64,000 bases of DNA, taken from NCBI RefSeq assembly GCF_019279795.1, contig NC_056748.1, positions 605,819,636-605,883,635 of the forward strand, written 5' to 3'. Source of the DNA: Protopterus annectens. Lineage: Eukaryota > Chordata > Ceratodontiformes > Protopteridae. This document shows positions 34,799 to 44,217 of the stretch, in pieces. Both the position numbers and the translations under genes were made by a program. The notes under the pieces are model-generated. The model saw only the letters and a program-made list of their open reading frames with translations, was not told where the DNA came from and made no database searches. Each line of letters opens with the position of its first letter. The stretch's first letter is position 1.

Positions 34799-35665
34799 TC
34801 AGGGATTTGTCATCTGTATCTACATGAACTTCTTTACTGTGGGCATGTTTGTGGAACATTCCATATCCATGCACCATTGCTATCAGTTCCTTTTCCATTT
34901 TGCCTATCTTTTTTGTGCATCTCTACATGATCTTGATTTACATGAAAATGACATATTCTCTTTAAGGATCATAGCTCATATACCATTCTGACTGGCATCT
35001 ACTTGCAACACAATTGTATTATTCACATCATAATAATACTGGAGTATCAGCAACTATTTTCTTGAATATTTCAAAACTGTTATGTTGTTTATAGCATCAT
35101 TCTTAGACTATGAACAAGCAGCTCGGATTTTTTTGCATTGTTTCAGTCTGTCTGACATTAAATTGTGACTTATTGATTTTATGCCCTTTCTTATTTAGCT
35201 TGAAATGACGCTGCCTTAGTTTATTTAGCAGCTGTATCAATTTCTTGACATGCTCTTTGATGTCTGAGCTCATCCTAATAGATTATCAATTATGTTTAGA
35301 ACACCTTTCGAGCCTTCAATTACCTTGGCAAGAGTTGTCTGGAGTACCTCTGAAGCTGATGAAATACCAATGTCTTCAGAATCTGTACCTTCCAAATGAT
35401 GTATTGAATGTTCATAATTTGGAGACTGATATATTTAGTTTTATCTGCCAAAACCATGGTTTGTATCCAGTACTGAAAATAACTTAAAATTTAGCATTCC
35501 TGAAACTACTTCCTCAACTATATGGAATAGGCAGTATTCACAGTGATGATATTCAGATCTTATGGATCAGTATAAGTGCAAAATTTGTCTTTCTCCACAA
35601 AGTGATTATACTTTTCATCCATTTTTTTGGTTGAAATCACATCTTAATGATACCCTAGCTCTCTT
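34799..35665 (-). mobile_element. Ty3/gypsy RT and RNase H remnant
   Basis: On the complement, broken frames give RT blocks WFWQIKL..SKL.TFNT (about 35,450-35,395), FGRYRF (about 35,390), LEGVLNIIDN (about 35,310-35,280; normally IIDDILVYG, second Asp lost) and a GHKINKSQFNV stretch. RNase H blocks follow: FEIFKKIVADTPVLL (about 35,080-35,035), EKELIAMVHG (about 34,895) and VHVDTDDKSLIGI (about 34,840-34,800; normally TDHKPL). Order and spacing fit gypsy pol. No LTR, integrase or gag was found here. The R4 copy A lies immediately to the right. Confidence 0.75.
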
Positions 35666-35824
35666 TTTAAGTTAGCTCCTGTCATACTTATTGGTGTTCC
35701 AGTTATTTTCCTGGAAACATGAATCATTAGCAGTCTATCAGATTTTATTTGTAAGTGGTATTCTTCTGGCAAGCTTCCTAAGCCTGTGAATAAATGAGTA
35801 TAGTCATACAGGATACAGGAAAAG

Positions 35825-35952
35825 GGGGTCAGAATAGAAAAATGAAACGTCAGCAAGCAAAGGACAGTAGTAGTGCTGAAACTGAATTCATCCTCAAGCC
35901 TTGGTGAGTACCTTCACGAGGTGGACCCTGTTTTCACAAGATCTCACCAAGG
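35825..35952 (+). ncRNA. Candidate HDV-like ribozyme, R4 copy A
   Basis: Hand folding gives the HDV order P1-P2-P3-P3'-P1'-P2'. P1: GGGGTC (35,825-35,830) with GACCCT (35,924-35,929), G1 pairing with the last U. P2: CCTTGGTGAG (35,899-35,908) with CTCACCAAGG (35,943-35,952), 10 perfect pairs. P3: ACCT (35,910-35,913) with AGGT (35,919-35,922), closing loop TCACG and abutting P1'. P1.1 could form between AC of that loop and GT just after P1'. A CAA after P1' (35,936-35,938) could supply the catalytic C. P4 is not convincing. The J1/2 segment holds a 5-bp TCAGC/GCTGA pair. Prediction only. Confidence 0.55.
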
Positions 35953-36239
35953 TGACACTGATATATAGACTGTATTTATATAACATATATCATAGACAGA
36001 AGCAGGTCAAAAACTAAAAAAGATAGCTGGGTGCACAAGATCCAGCATAATAAAAGTGCCAAATCCTGGTAGGTGCACTTGTGCCAGGACTGGAAAAGAT
36101 GACAGTGTAGAATCCTCAAAATATGGAAACATTCCCAGAATGGGGCCAGGCTAGGCCCAAGGGGAGGCTGGCTCCCCGCTGTTGTAGAAAGAAGTAGCAG
36201 TCCACAAAAATCACAAAAACTGAAAGGCCAAAGAAGAGC

Positions 36240-37347
36240 CATAAAGATGATAAAGTGGACTACTGAGGATAAGAAAGAAATTATGTATTGCTACTATTAT
36301 GCAAAAAGCCCAGAACCGCCAGACACAAGATGTACAAAATGATTAAGAGAGAAACTAGAGGAAATAAAAATATTCCGCAAGAAAAACTGTCAGAAGCTTC
36401 AAATGAAAATTTGTGTTCATTAATATAACTGATTTGGGAAAACCTTGATCTGTTTGGAAAAAGAAGCATCTGAGGAAGTGGAAACATATAAACAACAAAA
36501 CCAGGAGATATTTGTAAAGTATAAAAAAGAAATATGGACATGGGAATGAAAGAGAGATTTGATATGGTGCAATATTTATGCAAAGGAGAAAGCCAAATTA
36601 ATCAATGTAAAGAAGGCAGCCCAAAAAATATTTGAAGAGAAATACAGGCAAATGCATTCGGATATGAAAATTTTACAATAAAAAAATAGTATCACAAATG
36701 TGGAATGTAGAAAAGAAAATTGGTAAAGTAGAAGTTCAAAAAATAGAAGTTGAAGTTATGGAGTGTCTGGGAAGTGAATGATTTGATGTAGAAGGTCTAA
36801 CACAGTTTACATCACAGCAGGATGGAGTGAGTCCCCAAAGCAAGGAGAAACAGGAAGATCAGGAAACATCTGAAGAAGAAATATGGACATAGGAAAGAAA
36901 AAGAGATTTAATATGGTGTAATATTTATGCAAAGGAGAAAGCAAAACTAACCAATACAAAAAGAGCAGCACCAAAGATATTTGAAGAGAAATCCAGACAA
37001 AGGAATCCAGACATGGAAAACATTACAGTACAAAAAATAAGAAGACAAAGAGGAAAAGTAGAAAAGGAGATTAGTCATGAAGAAGTTGAAGAAATAGAAA
37101 CTGAGGTTATAGATTACATGCAAAGTGAAGGATTTAGTGTAGAAAATCTAATTCAGAAAGCACCACAACAGGATAGAGTAATAGATATCCAAATTAAGGG
37201 GAAACCAGTGGAACAGGAAGCAATTGGTCAGGTGCCATATGAAGATAATTTGGAGCCTTCCACAGGAAACCAGTATAAATGTTCACTTGAAGCTAGAGAA
37301 GGAACAGGAAACTGTGCAACCTCTGATGCAGTCAATGTTGAGGAGTG
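36240..37347 (+). pseudogene. R4 copy A, N-terminal ORF remains with duplicated module
   Basis: The N-terminal region of R4/Dong-type single-ORF proteins has a W..E....(M)YCYY..KP block and a W.....DLIHC.I.A block. Both are seen here: IKWTTEDKKEIMYCYYYAKS at about 36,247, and the second one twice, starting at 36,531 and 36,881 about 350 bp apart. The longest open part is 37,013-37,348. The same duplication is present in copy B (near 43,375 and 43,025), so it predates both insertions. Its function is unknown to me; in other R4-like proteins the region is presumed to bind DNA. Confidence 0.7.
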
Positions 37348-37436
37348 ATAGACCAGTGAGTTCCCATAAATAAGAGGAATAGACAACACAGGATGAATTT
37401 GATGAGAATGTGTCACAGAAAATGGTGATATTAACC

Positions 37437-37655
37437 TTTCATCTCTTGGTTTAAATTCACCTCTCGTCAACCATTCCCGTGTTCATTGCTGATCAACATG
37501 AGGTTCTTCCAGAATTTTTCTATACCTGCAACCATATTTATGCTTTTTCCACATTTCTTGCCTTCTCATCTGATACTTCACCTTATATTCTTTCTTTTGT
37601 TTTTGGCACATTCAGTTGCTGCCTGACTTTTATCTACTTCTGGTTTGATTTCCAT
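37437..37655 (-). mobile_element. R4/Dong-clade LINE copy B, 3' segment
   Basis: On the complement this matches copy C at about 49,045-49,262 (AGAAATGGAAATCAAACCAG onwards), the region between the RT and the zinc/endonuclease end. It continues copy B, which is interrupted by the Penelope-like element (37,656-40,274). The segment ends at about 37,437, where copy A in opposite orientation abuts; the final endonuclease part of copy B is missing. Confidence 0.75.
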
Positions 37656-37669
37656 TTCTGGCATTGATA

Positions 37670-38960
37670 CGACGGATGGTCGATTCAAGAAAAATAGTGT
37701 ATTTAACCCTCCCTTACATCCTTTGATTGCTAGTTTTAAAAGGGCAGTCAAAAATGACATATATAAGTTGTGGGTTGATAATAAGAAAATATACCACAAC
37801 TTAAATGAAAGAGAAAAAGTTACTTAATGAATTAAGGGGAGATTAAAGGATTCGTATTATGACCCCAGATAAGGGAGGGGGTATAGTGATTTTCAACTAT
37901 GAGTACTACACTAATGCAATGCAGAACATTCTTTTTAATGAAGACACTTACATACAAGTGTCTATTAATCAAATTAATATTTCTTACCATAGGATTGACG
38001 TTTTTTTAGAAGAATATGTTTCAAAGAGCAGAATTAATGATGACACCTACAATTTTTTGACCAACCCATACCCCACAATCCCTACATTATTTGGTATACC
38101 TAAAGTGCATAAATGTGTGACAATCTACCTTTCAGGCCCATTGTGGCAGGGAGTGGATCTAAAACCCACAATTAGGCTGTTTTCATAGACCGTATGGCGA
38201 AACATGTGACAGCTACTGTTCCCCACCTTGTCAAAGATTTGTGGGATTTTTTAGCTAATCTTACTCCTGATCTTTGGTCCCCTGACATAATATTTCTAAC
38301 CATTGATGTCCAGGACCTGTTCACCAGTATACCTAAAGAAGAATGCTTAAATTATTTCGAGGACATTCTATACTCCAGTTCCAGCCTCAACGATGACAAG
38401 GTTAAACTTATTTGTGAAATGATGGCCCTCATTTTAGAATATAGCTATATTTATTTCAAATGGCAACATTATCAACAAATTTCAGGTGTCGCTATGGGTG
38501 CTGCTTGTGCCCCTGTTTATGCTAACCTTGTCATGTTGGGATGGGAGCTCGAGCATGTCTTCAAGAGTAATTTTTACTCAGATATTTTGTTATACAATAG
38601 ATACCTGGACAATATTTTTATTTTATGGAAGGGTGACCCTGATACTATTCCACATTTTATGGAACACCTGAACAACAGTACTAATTTTTTTTAAGTTTAC
38701 ACACCATTGTGATCCCCTGGAGATCAGCTGTTTGGATACCCTGATTATCAAGGATTCTGATGGTTTCAAGTCCAAAGTATTTTGTAAACTTACTTTTTGT
38801 AATTCCTATCTTCATTTTAATAGCCATTATCCTTTTTTTCAGAAAAAGGTTATTATTAAAGGACAGGCCATCAGAATAGCTAGGATGACATCACATAAGG
38901 AAGATTTAAAGAGTGAACTGGATACCTTATTAAACATGTTTCTAGAGTGAGGTTATCCTA
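37670..38960 (+). pseudogene. Penelope-like reverse transcriptase pseudogene
   Basis: Penelope-type RTs are related to telomerase and copy the element at nicked DNA. The N-terminal part, PLHPLIASFKRAVKNDIYKL (about 37,705-37,765), leads to MTPDKGGGIVIFNYEYY (37,859; normally ADKGG.vVi.....Y), then PTLFGIPKVHK (about 38,085). RT motif A is LTIDVQDLFTSIPKEE (about 38,297-38,345) and motif B GVAMGAACAPVYANL (about 38,485-38,530). Motif C is RYLDNIFILW (38,602-38,631); the family has RYIDDIF, so the second catalytic Asp is replaced by Asn. A further frame covers 38,732-38,950. Stops at 37,825, 38,186 and 38,692 separate the pieces. Confidence 0.88.
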
Positions 38961-39200
38961 CATTATTGGTTCAAGATATCCTGCAGGATATATATAAGGG
39001 GTGGGGGGAAAAATACAAACCTTTATTAGGTAAAAAAGGTTGACAAAACTGCACACTCAACACATTTTAATCATAGAATGGGCAATCCTTGTAGTTTCAC
39101 ACAAGCTTGTGTAATTCAATACAGCCCTCACTATAGAGGTATTCAAAATATCCTATGTAAGAACTAGAATATTTTTAGAGCCAATTATGATGTTTATAAA

Positions 39201-39686
39201 ATGTTAGGTGACAAACCTACCTTTTCTACCAAAGTTGGTAAAAATATTAAAAATAATCTTGAAGGTAATCCAGCAACTATAAAGAATAATGGGAATAAGG
39301 GGACCACGGCATGTGGAAGGTGCAGTCAATGTAAGTTCATAGCACAGAAACCTTCAGTTGTATTAACTAACTATGCGGAACCAGAAGTTTTCTTTAGGAA
39401 CGGGAATTGTGCCACCAAAAGGATAGTCTATTTGGCTAAGTGCAATACCTGTGCCAGCTTTTATGTTGGCAAAACAGAGAGGGCATTTAAGTTAAGGATT
39501 TACAAACATTTTTATGACATTAGAACCATGAAGGAAACTAATGCACTTTATAGGTACAGCAAGGTGTGTGAAAATTATACAGGGTATAGTTTTGGTATCA
39601 TTGATGAGATATTAAATGATGTGGGGGGGACAGGAAAATATTTTGAACAACAAGGAAATGATGTGGCAACTACGTTTGGCTGCTAA
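39201..39686 (+). pseudogene. Penelope-like GIY-YIG endonuclease part
   Basis: A 161-codon open stretch, C-terminal to the RT. A Cys cluster, CGRCSQCKF (about 39,312-39,338), precedes the nuclease core: KRIVYLAKCNTC.SFYVGKT (about 39,418-39,475), where VYLA and YVGKT correspond to the GIY and YIG strands, then RAFKLRIYKHF (about 39,480-39,512) with the conserved Arg, and HFYDIRT. This endonuclease is thought to nick the target DNA. The frame ends in a stop at 39,684, and EQQGNDV near the end is shifted relative to the usual E..WI ending. The GIY-YIG domain marks the endonuclease-positive Penelope branch. Confidence 0.88.
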
Positions 39687-40159
39687 GATATATCCAGGTC
39701 TTAATGATTGCATTTCTATTGCACCAGCCTTGAAAGAAAGGGCAGTCAAAATGCAATTTCCATGTGCACTCCCTGGTGATTCTGGATTTAAATAGCAGAT
39801 TTTTTTATGATCAAAATGCATTCATAAGTGTAATTTATGAAAAAGTGAACATTATTATTAGTTATGTTTTATTGTATGACCTTTATTTATGTATATTTTT
39901 ATCCAACAATTTATTTATTTGTGTGTATTCTAGGCATTTTTATTTTTATTAAGAAAACTAGAGATATCAATTAATTAATAAAAATTAATATGATTTAGTA
40001 TGAACAAGTTATATGTATGGTTTCCCTATATATTTTCTACATACTTTTTGCAGATTGGCCTAATTAATTTATTAATGAGTTGTATTTAATTGGTTGAATG
40101 TTTATCCAACCGGGTGTGTTTACTGGCTGTTTTAAACTATTTTTTTATACTTTACTGCT

Positions 40160-40190
40160 CTAATGAAGTCAAACTCTATTTGATGGAAGC
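40160..40190 (+). ncRNA. Degenerate hammerhead-like motif in PLE tail
   Basis: CTAATGA (40,160-40,166) is one base off the hammerhead core CUGANGA. It is followed by a 6-bp stem GTCAAA (40,168-40,173) with TTTGAT (40,179-40,184) closing loop CTCTA, then GGAAGC where GAAA(C) is expected. Penelope-like elements carry hammerhead motifs in their pseudo-LTRs, so position and architecture fit. The core mismatches suggest it is inactive. Confidence 0.45.
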
Positions 40191-40639
40191 ACTTAACAAC
40201 ACATTGGTTTTATGGTTGAATAAAACTTCTTCAAGGGATTTGGGACTGGTGTCTTCATTTTGGTGCTGTTTTTTCTGGTTAATTGATTTCCATCCCTACT
40301 TGACTTCAGCTTCAGATAGATTAAGCAGAGAAGTCATCTTAGATTTATTCTCCTCATGTTTCAAAACTTTCACTACATTTGGGTCTTGTGAGGTCAGCAA
40401 ATATGTGTGGAGTCCCACGATTGCAGATCTATACATATAATCAATTTCAAGGAGGCACATCCCTCCTTCAGAACGGGGAATATATACATCTTGGTATGCA
40501 TTGATTTTTATAAATCATTTGGTGAACATGAAGCATCCTTCTTGTTTTCCTATCTAATCTATCCAACATGTTTTGGAGCCAGTCACTCACTCCAAAACTG
40601 TAAGCTAGGACAGGAAGAGTAAATTGGTTTATAGCTTGG

Positions 40640-43600
40640 ATTTTATTCCTAGATGTCAGTGCTGTTTTCAGGATTAATTTAAGTCTTTTGAAGTATTCCT
40701 TACTAAGTTTTATTCACATTTGTGTTTTATTGTTGATCCTTCATCAATTCCCAAATATTTATACACTCCTTCTTGCTCAAGTTCTTTTATATCCCATTCT
40801 TGTCCCAAACCGATGTTTTCCTGGCATTGCAGTTTTCCTGCTTTAAAGGTTGCTTTTGCACATTTATCAAGACCAAATGACATTGTTGTATTATCTGAAA
40901 AAGTTTTGACAACTTGCAGTTGTGCTTTCAGTTCCTCATCTAATGAGCTATACAGTTTTAAATCATCAACAAACAGAAGGTGAGAAGTCTTTACATGTTG
41001 TTTTCTAGGAGCCAGATTATAGCCATGGCCTAAGCTGTTGAGTAAACACCTTAATGGATTAAGGGCAAGGCAGAATAATAACGGTGACAGAGAGTCACCG
41101 TGAAATATCCCCATTTGAATTTTTATCCCTGGGATAACAATTTGTCCTTTATCATAGCTTAATTGCAAAGTGGTCTGCCACTGTTTCATGGTCACTGTAA
41201 TGTAGCCGATCAGTCTGGGGGTGTGTCTTATACATTTTTAAGCACTCTTTTATCCATGAATGAAGGATATTATCAGATGCTTTTTTGTAGTTAATCCATG
41301 CCATACTTAGATTCTTCTCCTTTTTACAGTTCTCCACTATGACTTTATTTAACAACAAATGATCTTTTGTTCCATATGACTTTCGTTTATTGCCCTTTAG
41401 TTCTACTGCCATAATTGAGTTTTTTTCTAAATGACTATAAACTCTGTCGGCATCAGTTCCCATGTATAGTTTATATGTAGTTGGAAGGCAATTTATTGGT
41501 TTATAATTTTTAGGGTAGCTTGCAGGTTTACTCTTAAGTAGGAGCATTGTTTTTCTGTTGTTAGCTGGGATGGTGTCTGCTCTGGGTGCGCCTATAAATA
41601 GTTCTTACTCATGGCTAAATCTTTGTGCAAAGATTTAAATACCTTTAAGCAGAAGTTAGGTACTGCATCTGGGCCTGGGGTTTTCCAGTTAGAGGCTTTT
41701 CTTAACTATATTTCAATCTTTGTAGCTGTTACTTCACCCCATTTCATATCCTGTACCTTTAAACATCTTATTCTTTCTTTTACTTCTTCTATCCATTTAG
41801 CATCTTTGTTATGTTCCACAGGATCTTCATAGATACCTCTCCAAAATGTATCCATCTCTTCCTTTTTTGGCAGTCTTTCAATTCCTTTTACCTTATTTCC
41901 CAGTTCTCTATAAAACCTTTTTGGTTCATCAATAAATTATTTATTTTGCTCTTTTCCTTTATATTTATCTTCATATCTTCTAAGTTTTTCCACCTGTGTT
42001 GAAATTTTTAGTTTATTTGTGATAGTGCATGATAGATCCTGGTCTGTTCTAATATTGCTCATTGCTTTTATCACATCTACCTTTCCTAGTATTTTTGTTG
42101 ATCTGTTCCCTCTTCTATAGTCTTCTAACAGTGACATTTCATGTCTTAATTGCTTTATAATGTTCTCTATTTGATATTTCCATGATGGTATTCGATTTCT
42201 CCCCTTCCTTTCCCTCACTACCCTGTGTTTTTGTGGTAGAAGTTTATCATTCATTAATTTAGCTGCACAGTAATATATCCAGTTTACTTCTGTTAGTTCA
42301 CATGGATCTCTATGAAAAGTCCTAATTACTGTGTTCATTTGTTTTATCAGACATCTGACTGTTTGGGTTTTATTAACCTTCACAAGTCTATTATTAAATC
42401 AAGCAATTCTTCTCTTAGCTCATTTTCTTCCAAACTGAGGGCACATCCCTTGTTTTCCAATTCCTGCGGGCATTCTATAGAAGGTTCTGTAGCATCTTAC
42501 AGTGACACATTCTCATCAATTTCATCCTGTGCCATCCATTGTGATATCATATGAAAACTCATTGACCTATCACTCCTCAACATTGACTGCATCAGAGGTT
42601 CCACAGTTTCCTGTTCCTTCTCTTGCTGTCTAGTTTCAAGTGAACATTTATACTGGTTTCCTGTGGAATGGTCCAAATTATCTTCATATGGCACATGACC
42701 AATTGCTTCCTGTTCCACTGGTTTCCCCTTAATTTGGATATATGTTACTGCTTTCTGAATTAGATTTTCTAAACTAAATCCTTCACTTTGCAGGTACTCC
42801 ACAACCTCAGTTTCTATTTCTTTAACTTCTCCATTACTAATCTCCATTTTCTAGTTTTCCTCTTTGTCTTCTTGTTTTTTTGTATTGTAAAGTTTTCCAT
42901 GTCTGGATTCCTTTGTCTGTATTACTCTTCAAATATCTTTAGTGCTGCTCTTTTTGTATTGGTTAGTTTTGCTTTCTCCTTTGCATAAATATTACACCAT
43001 ATTAAATCTCTTTTTTCTTTCCCATGTCCACATTTCTTCTTCAGATGTTTCTTGATCATCCTGTTTTTCCCTGCTTTGTGGACTCACTCCATCCTGCTGT
43101 GATGTAACGAGCTTCTACATCAAATCCTTCACTTCGCAGGCACTCCATAACTTCAACTTCTATTTTTTTAACTTCTACTTTACTGATCTTCCTTTTTACA
43201 TTCCATCTTTATGATATTATTTTTTGTATTGTAAAATGTTCCATATCCGGATGCCTTTGCCTGTATTTCTCTTCAAATATCTTTGGGACTGCCTTCTTTA
43301 CATTGATTAATTTGGCTTTCTCCTTTGCATAAATATTGCACCATATCAAATATACCTTTCTTTCCCATGTCCATATTTCTTTTTTAAACTTTTCAAATAT
43401 CTCTTGGTTTTCTTATTTATATTTTCACACTTCCTCAGATGCTTCTTTTTACAAACAGATCAAGGTTTGTTGATCTGTATACTGTTTTTCACAAATCTGT
43501 TGTATTAATGAACTCAAATTTTCATTTGAAGCTTCTAACAGTTTTTCTTTCGGAAGTATTTTTCTTTCCTCTAATTTCTCTCGTAATCGTTTTGTATATC

Positions 43601-43800
43601 TTGTGTCTGGAAATTCTGGGATTTTTGCATAATAGTAACAATACATAATTTCTTTCTTATCCTCAATAGTCCACTTTATCGTCTTTATGGCTCTTCTTTG
43701 GCCTATCAGTTTTTGTGATTTTTGTGGATTGCTACTTCCTTCTACAACAGGGGGGCCATCCTCCCCCTGGGCCTGGCCCCATTTTAGGAATGTTTCCATA
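40640..43800 (-). pseudogene. R4/Dong-type ORF pseudogene, copy B
   Basis: Reading from 43,799: WTIEDKKEIMYCYYYAKIPE (about 43,665), the IWTWERK...IWCNIYAKEKAK module (about 43,375) and its second copy (about 43,025), IETEVVEYLQSEGFS (about 42,820-42,775), then the conserved linker IPSWKYQIENIIKQLRHEMS (about 42,190-42,135). RT blocks: YPKNYKPINCLPTTYKLY (about 41,520-41,470), the SYGTKDHLLLNK region (about 41,380), motif A AWINYKKASDN (about 41,305-41,270; the family has WIDYKKAFDS, so the catalytic Asp is Asn), motif B GIFHGDSLSPLLFCLALNPL (about 41,110-41,050), motif C LLFVDDLKLYS (about 40,980-40,950, intact) and YKYLGIDEG (about 40,760). Confidence 0.88.
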
Positions 43801-43968
43801 TTTTGAGGATTCTACACTGTCATCTTTTTCAGTCCTGGCAACAGTGCGCCTTCCAGGATTGGGCACTTTTTTATCCTGGGTCTTGTGCACCCAGCTATCT
43901 TTTTTAGTTTTTGGCCTACTTCTGTCCATGATATATGCTATATAAATACAGTTTATATATCAGTATCG

Positions 43969-44096
43969 CCTTGGTGAGATTTTGGGAAAACAGGGTCCAC
44001 CTCGTGAAGGTACTCACCAAGGCTTGAGGATGAATTCAATTTCAGCACTACTACTCTCCTTTGCTTGCTGACTTTTCATCTTTCTATTCGGACCCC
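43969..44096 (-). ncRNA. Candidate HDV-like ribozyme, R4 copy B
   Basis: On the complement, P1 is GGGGTCC (44,096-44,090) with GGACCCT (43,998-43,992): seven pairs, with G1.U at the predicted cleavage site as in HDV. P2 CCTTGGTGAG/CTCACCAAGG (44,022-44,013 with 43,978-43,969) is perfect. P3 ACCT/AGGT with loop TCACG abuts P1'. The J1/2 TCAGC/GCTGA pair is also kept. Compared with copy A, the seventh P1 base is C instead of A, giving a longer P1. The CAA available as J4/2 is preserved (CCCAAAAT here, CACAAGAT in copy A). It starts exactly at the element's 5' end. Confidence 0.6.
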
Positions 44097-44139
44097 AAAC
44101 TGTATACTGCAACTGATGCAGACAAAGGTTAAAGAAATT

Positions 44140-44160
44140 ACACACACACACACACACACG

Positions 44161-44215
<55 letters not shown>
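44140..44215 (+). repeat. (CA)n(TA)n microsatellite, left of MITE
   Basis: About 22 bp of CA, then about 50 bp of TA, directly abutting the MITE at 44,216. Confidence 0.95.

Positions 44216-44217
<2 letters not shown>

Larger units (their letters stand above)
35825..37418 (+). mobile_element. R4/Dong-clade LINE copy A, 5' half
   Basis: This segment starts at GGGGTC (35,825) and is homologous over about 1.6 kb to the complement of 44,096-42,480 (copy B). Both start at the same base, so this is probably the true 5' end. A candidate 5' ribozyme lies at 35,825-35,952. Coding remains follow: a KWTTEDKKEIMYCYYYAK block (about 36,250-36,305), a duplicated IWTW...IWCNIYAKEKAK module (about 36,535 and 36,885), and EEVEEIETEVIDYMQSEGFS (37,080-37,140). 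Homology stops at about 37,418, an internal position of the element. The sequence then switches to the opposite strand of copy B. Confidence 0.8.
37656..40274 (+). mobile_element. Penelope-like element with GIY-YIG domain
   Basis: A 2.6-kb element with broken coding for a Penelope-type RT followed by a GIY-YIG endonuclease. It is inserted in R4 copy B. The flanking R4 sequence CTGGTTTGATTTCCAT (37,640-37,655) is repeated as CTGGTTAATTGATTTCCAT (40,275-40,293), a target duplication of 16-19 bp. The 3' region (39,690-40,274) is AT-rich and contains a hammerhead-like remnant and an AATAAAA. No 5' pseudo-LTR was recognised. It is younger than copy B but has several frameshifts. Confidence 0.88.
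40275..44096 (-). mobile_element. R4/Dong-clade LINE copy B, main part
   Basis: On the complement it runs from the 5' end GGGGTCC (44,096) through the candidate ribozyme, the N-terminal modules, a conserved linker, RT and thumb to 40,275, where the Penelope-like element interrupts; it continues at 37,655-37,437. It belongs to the clade of site-biased LINEs that use a restriction-enzyme-like endonuclease instead of APE. It has many single-base disablements but is far better preserved than the L1. A short copy A and a nested copy C of the same family flank it. Confidence 0.88.

Noticed and set aside
36281-36583. A 100-codon minus-strand frame with hydrophobic runs
   Set aside because: It is the antisense of the R4 copy A coding region.
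35825-44096. Twin priming as the origin of the inverted R4 arrangement
   Set aside because: Twin priming inverts a 5' piece upstream of the sense piece. Here the inverted piece lies at the 3' side of copy B, and both 5' ends face outwards.
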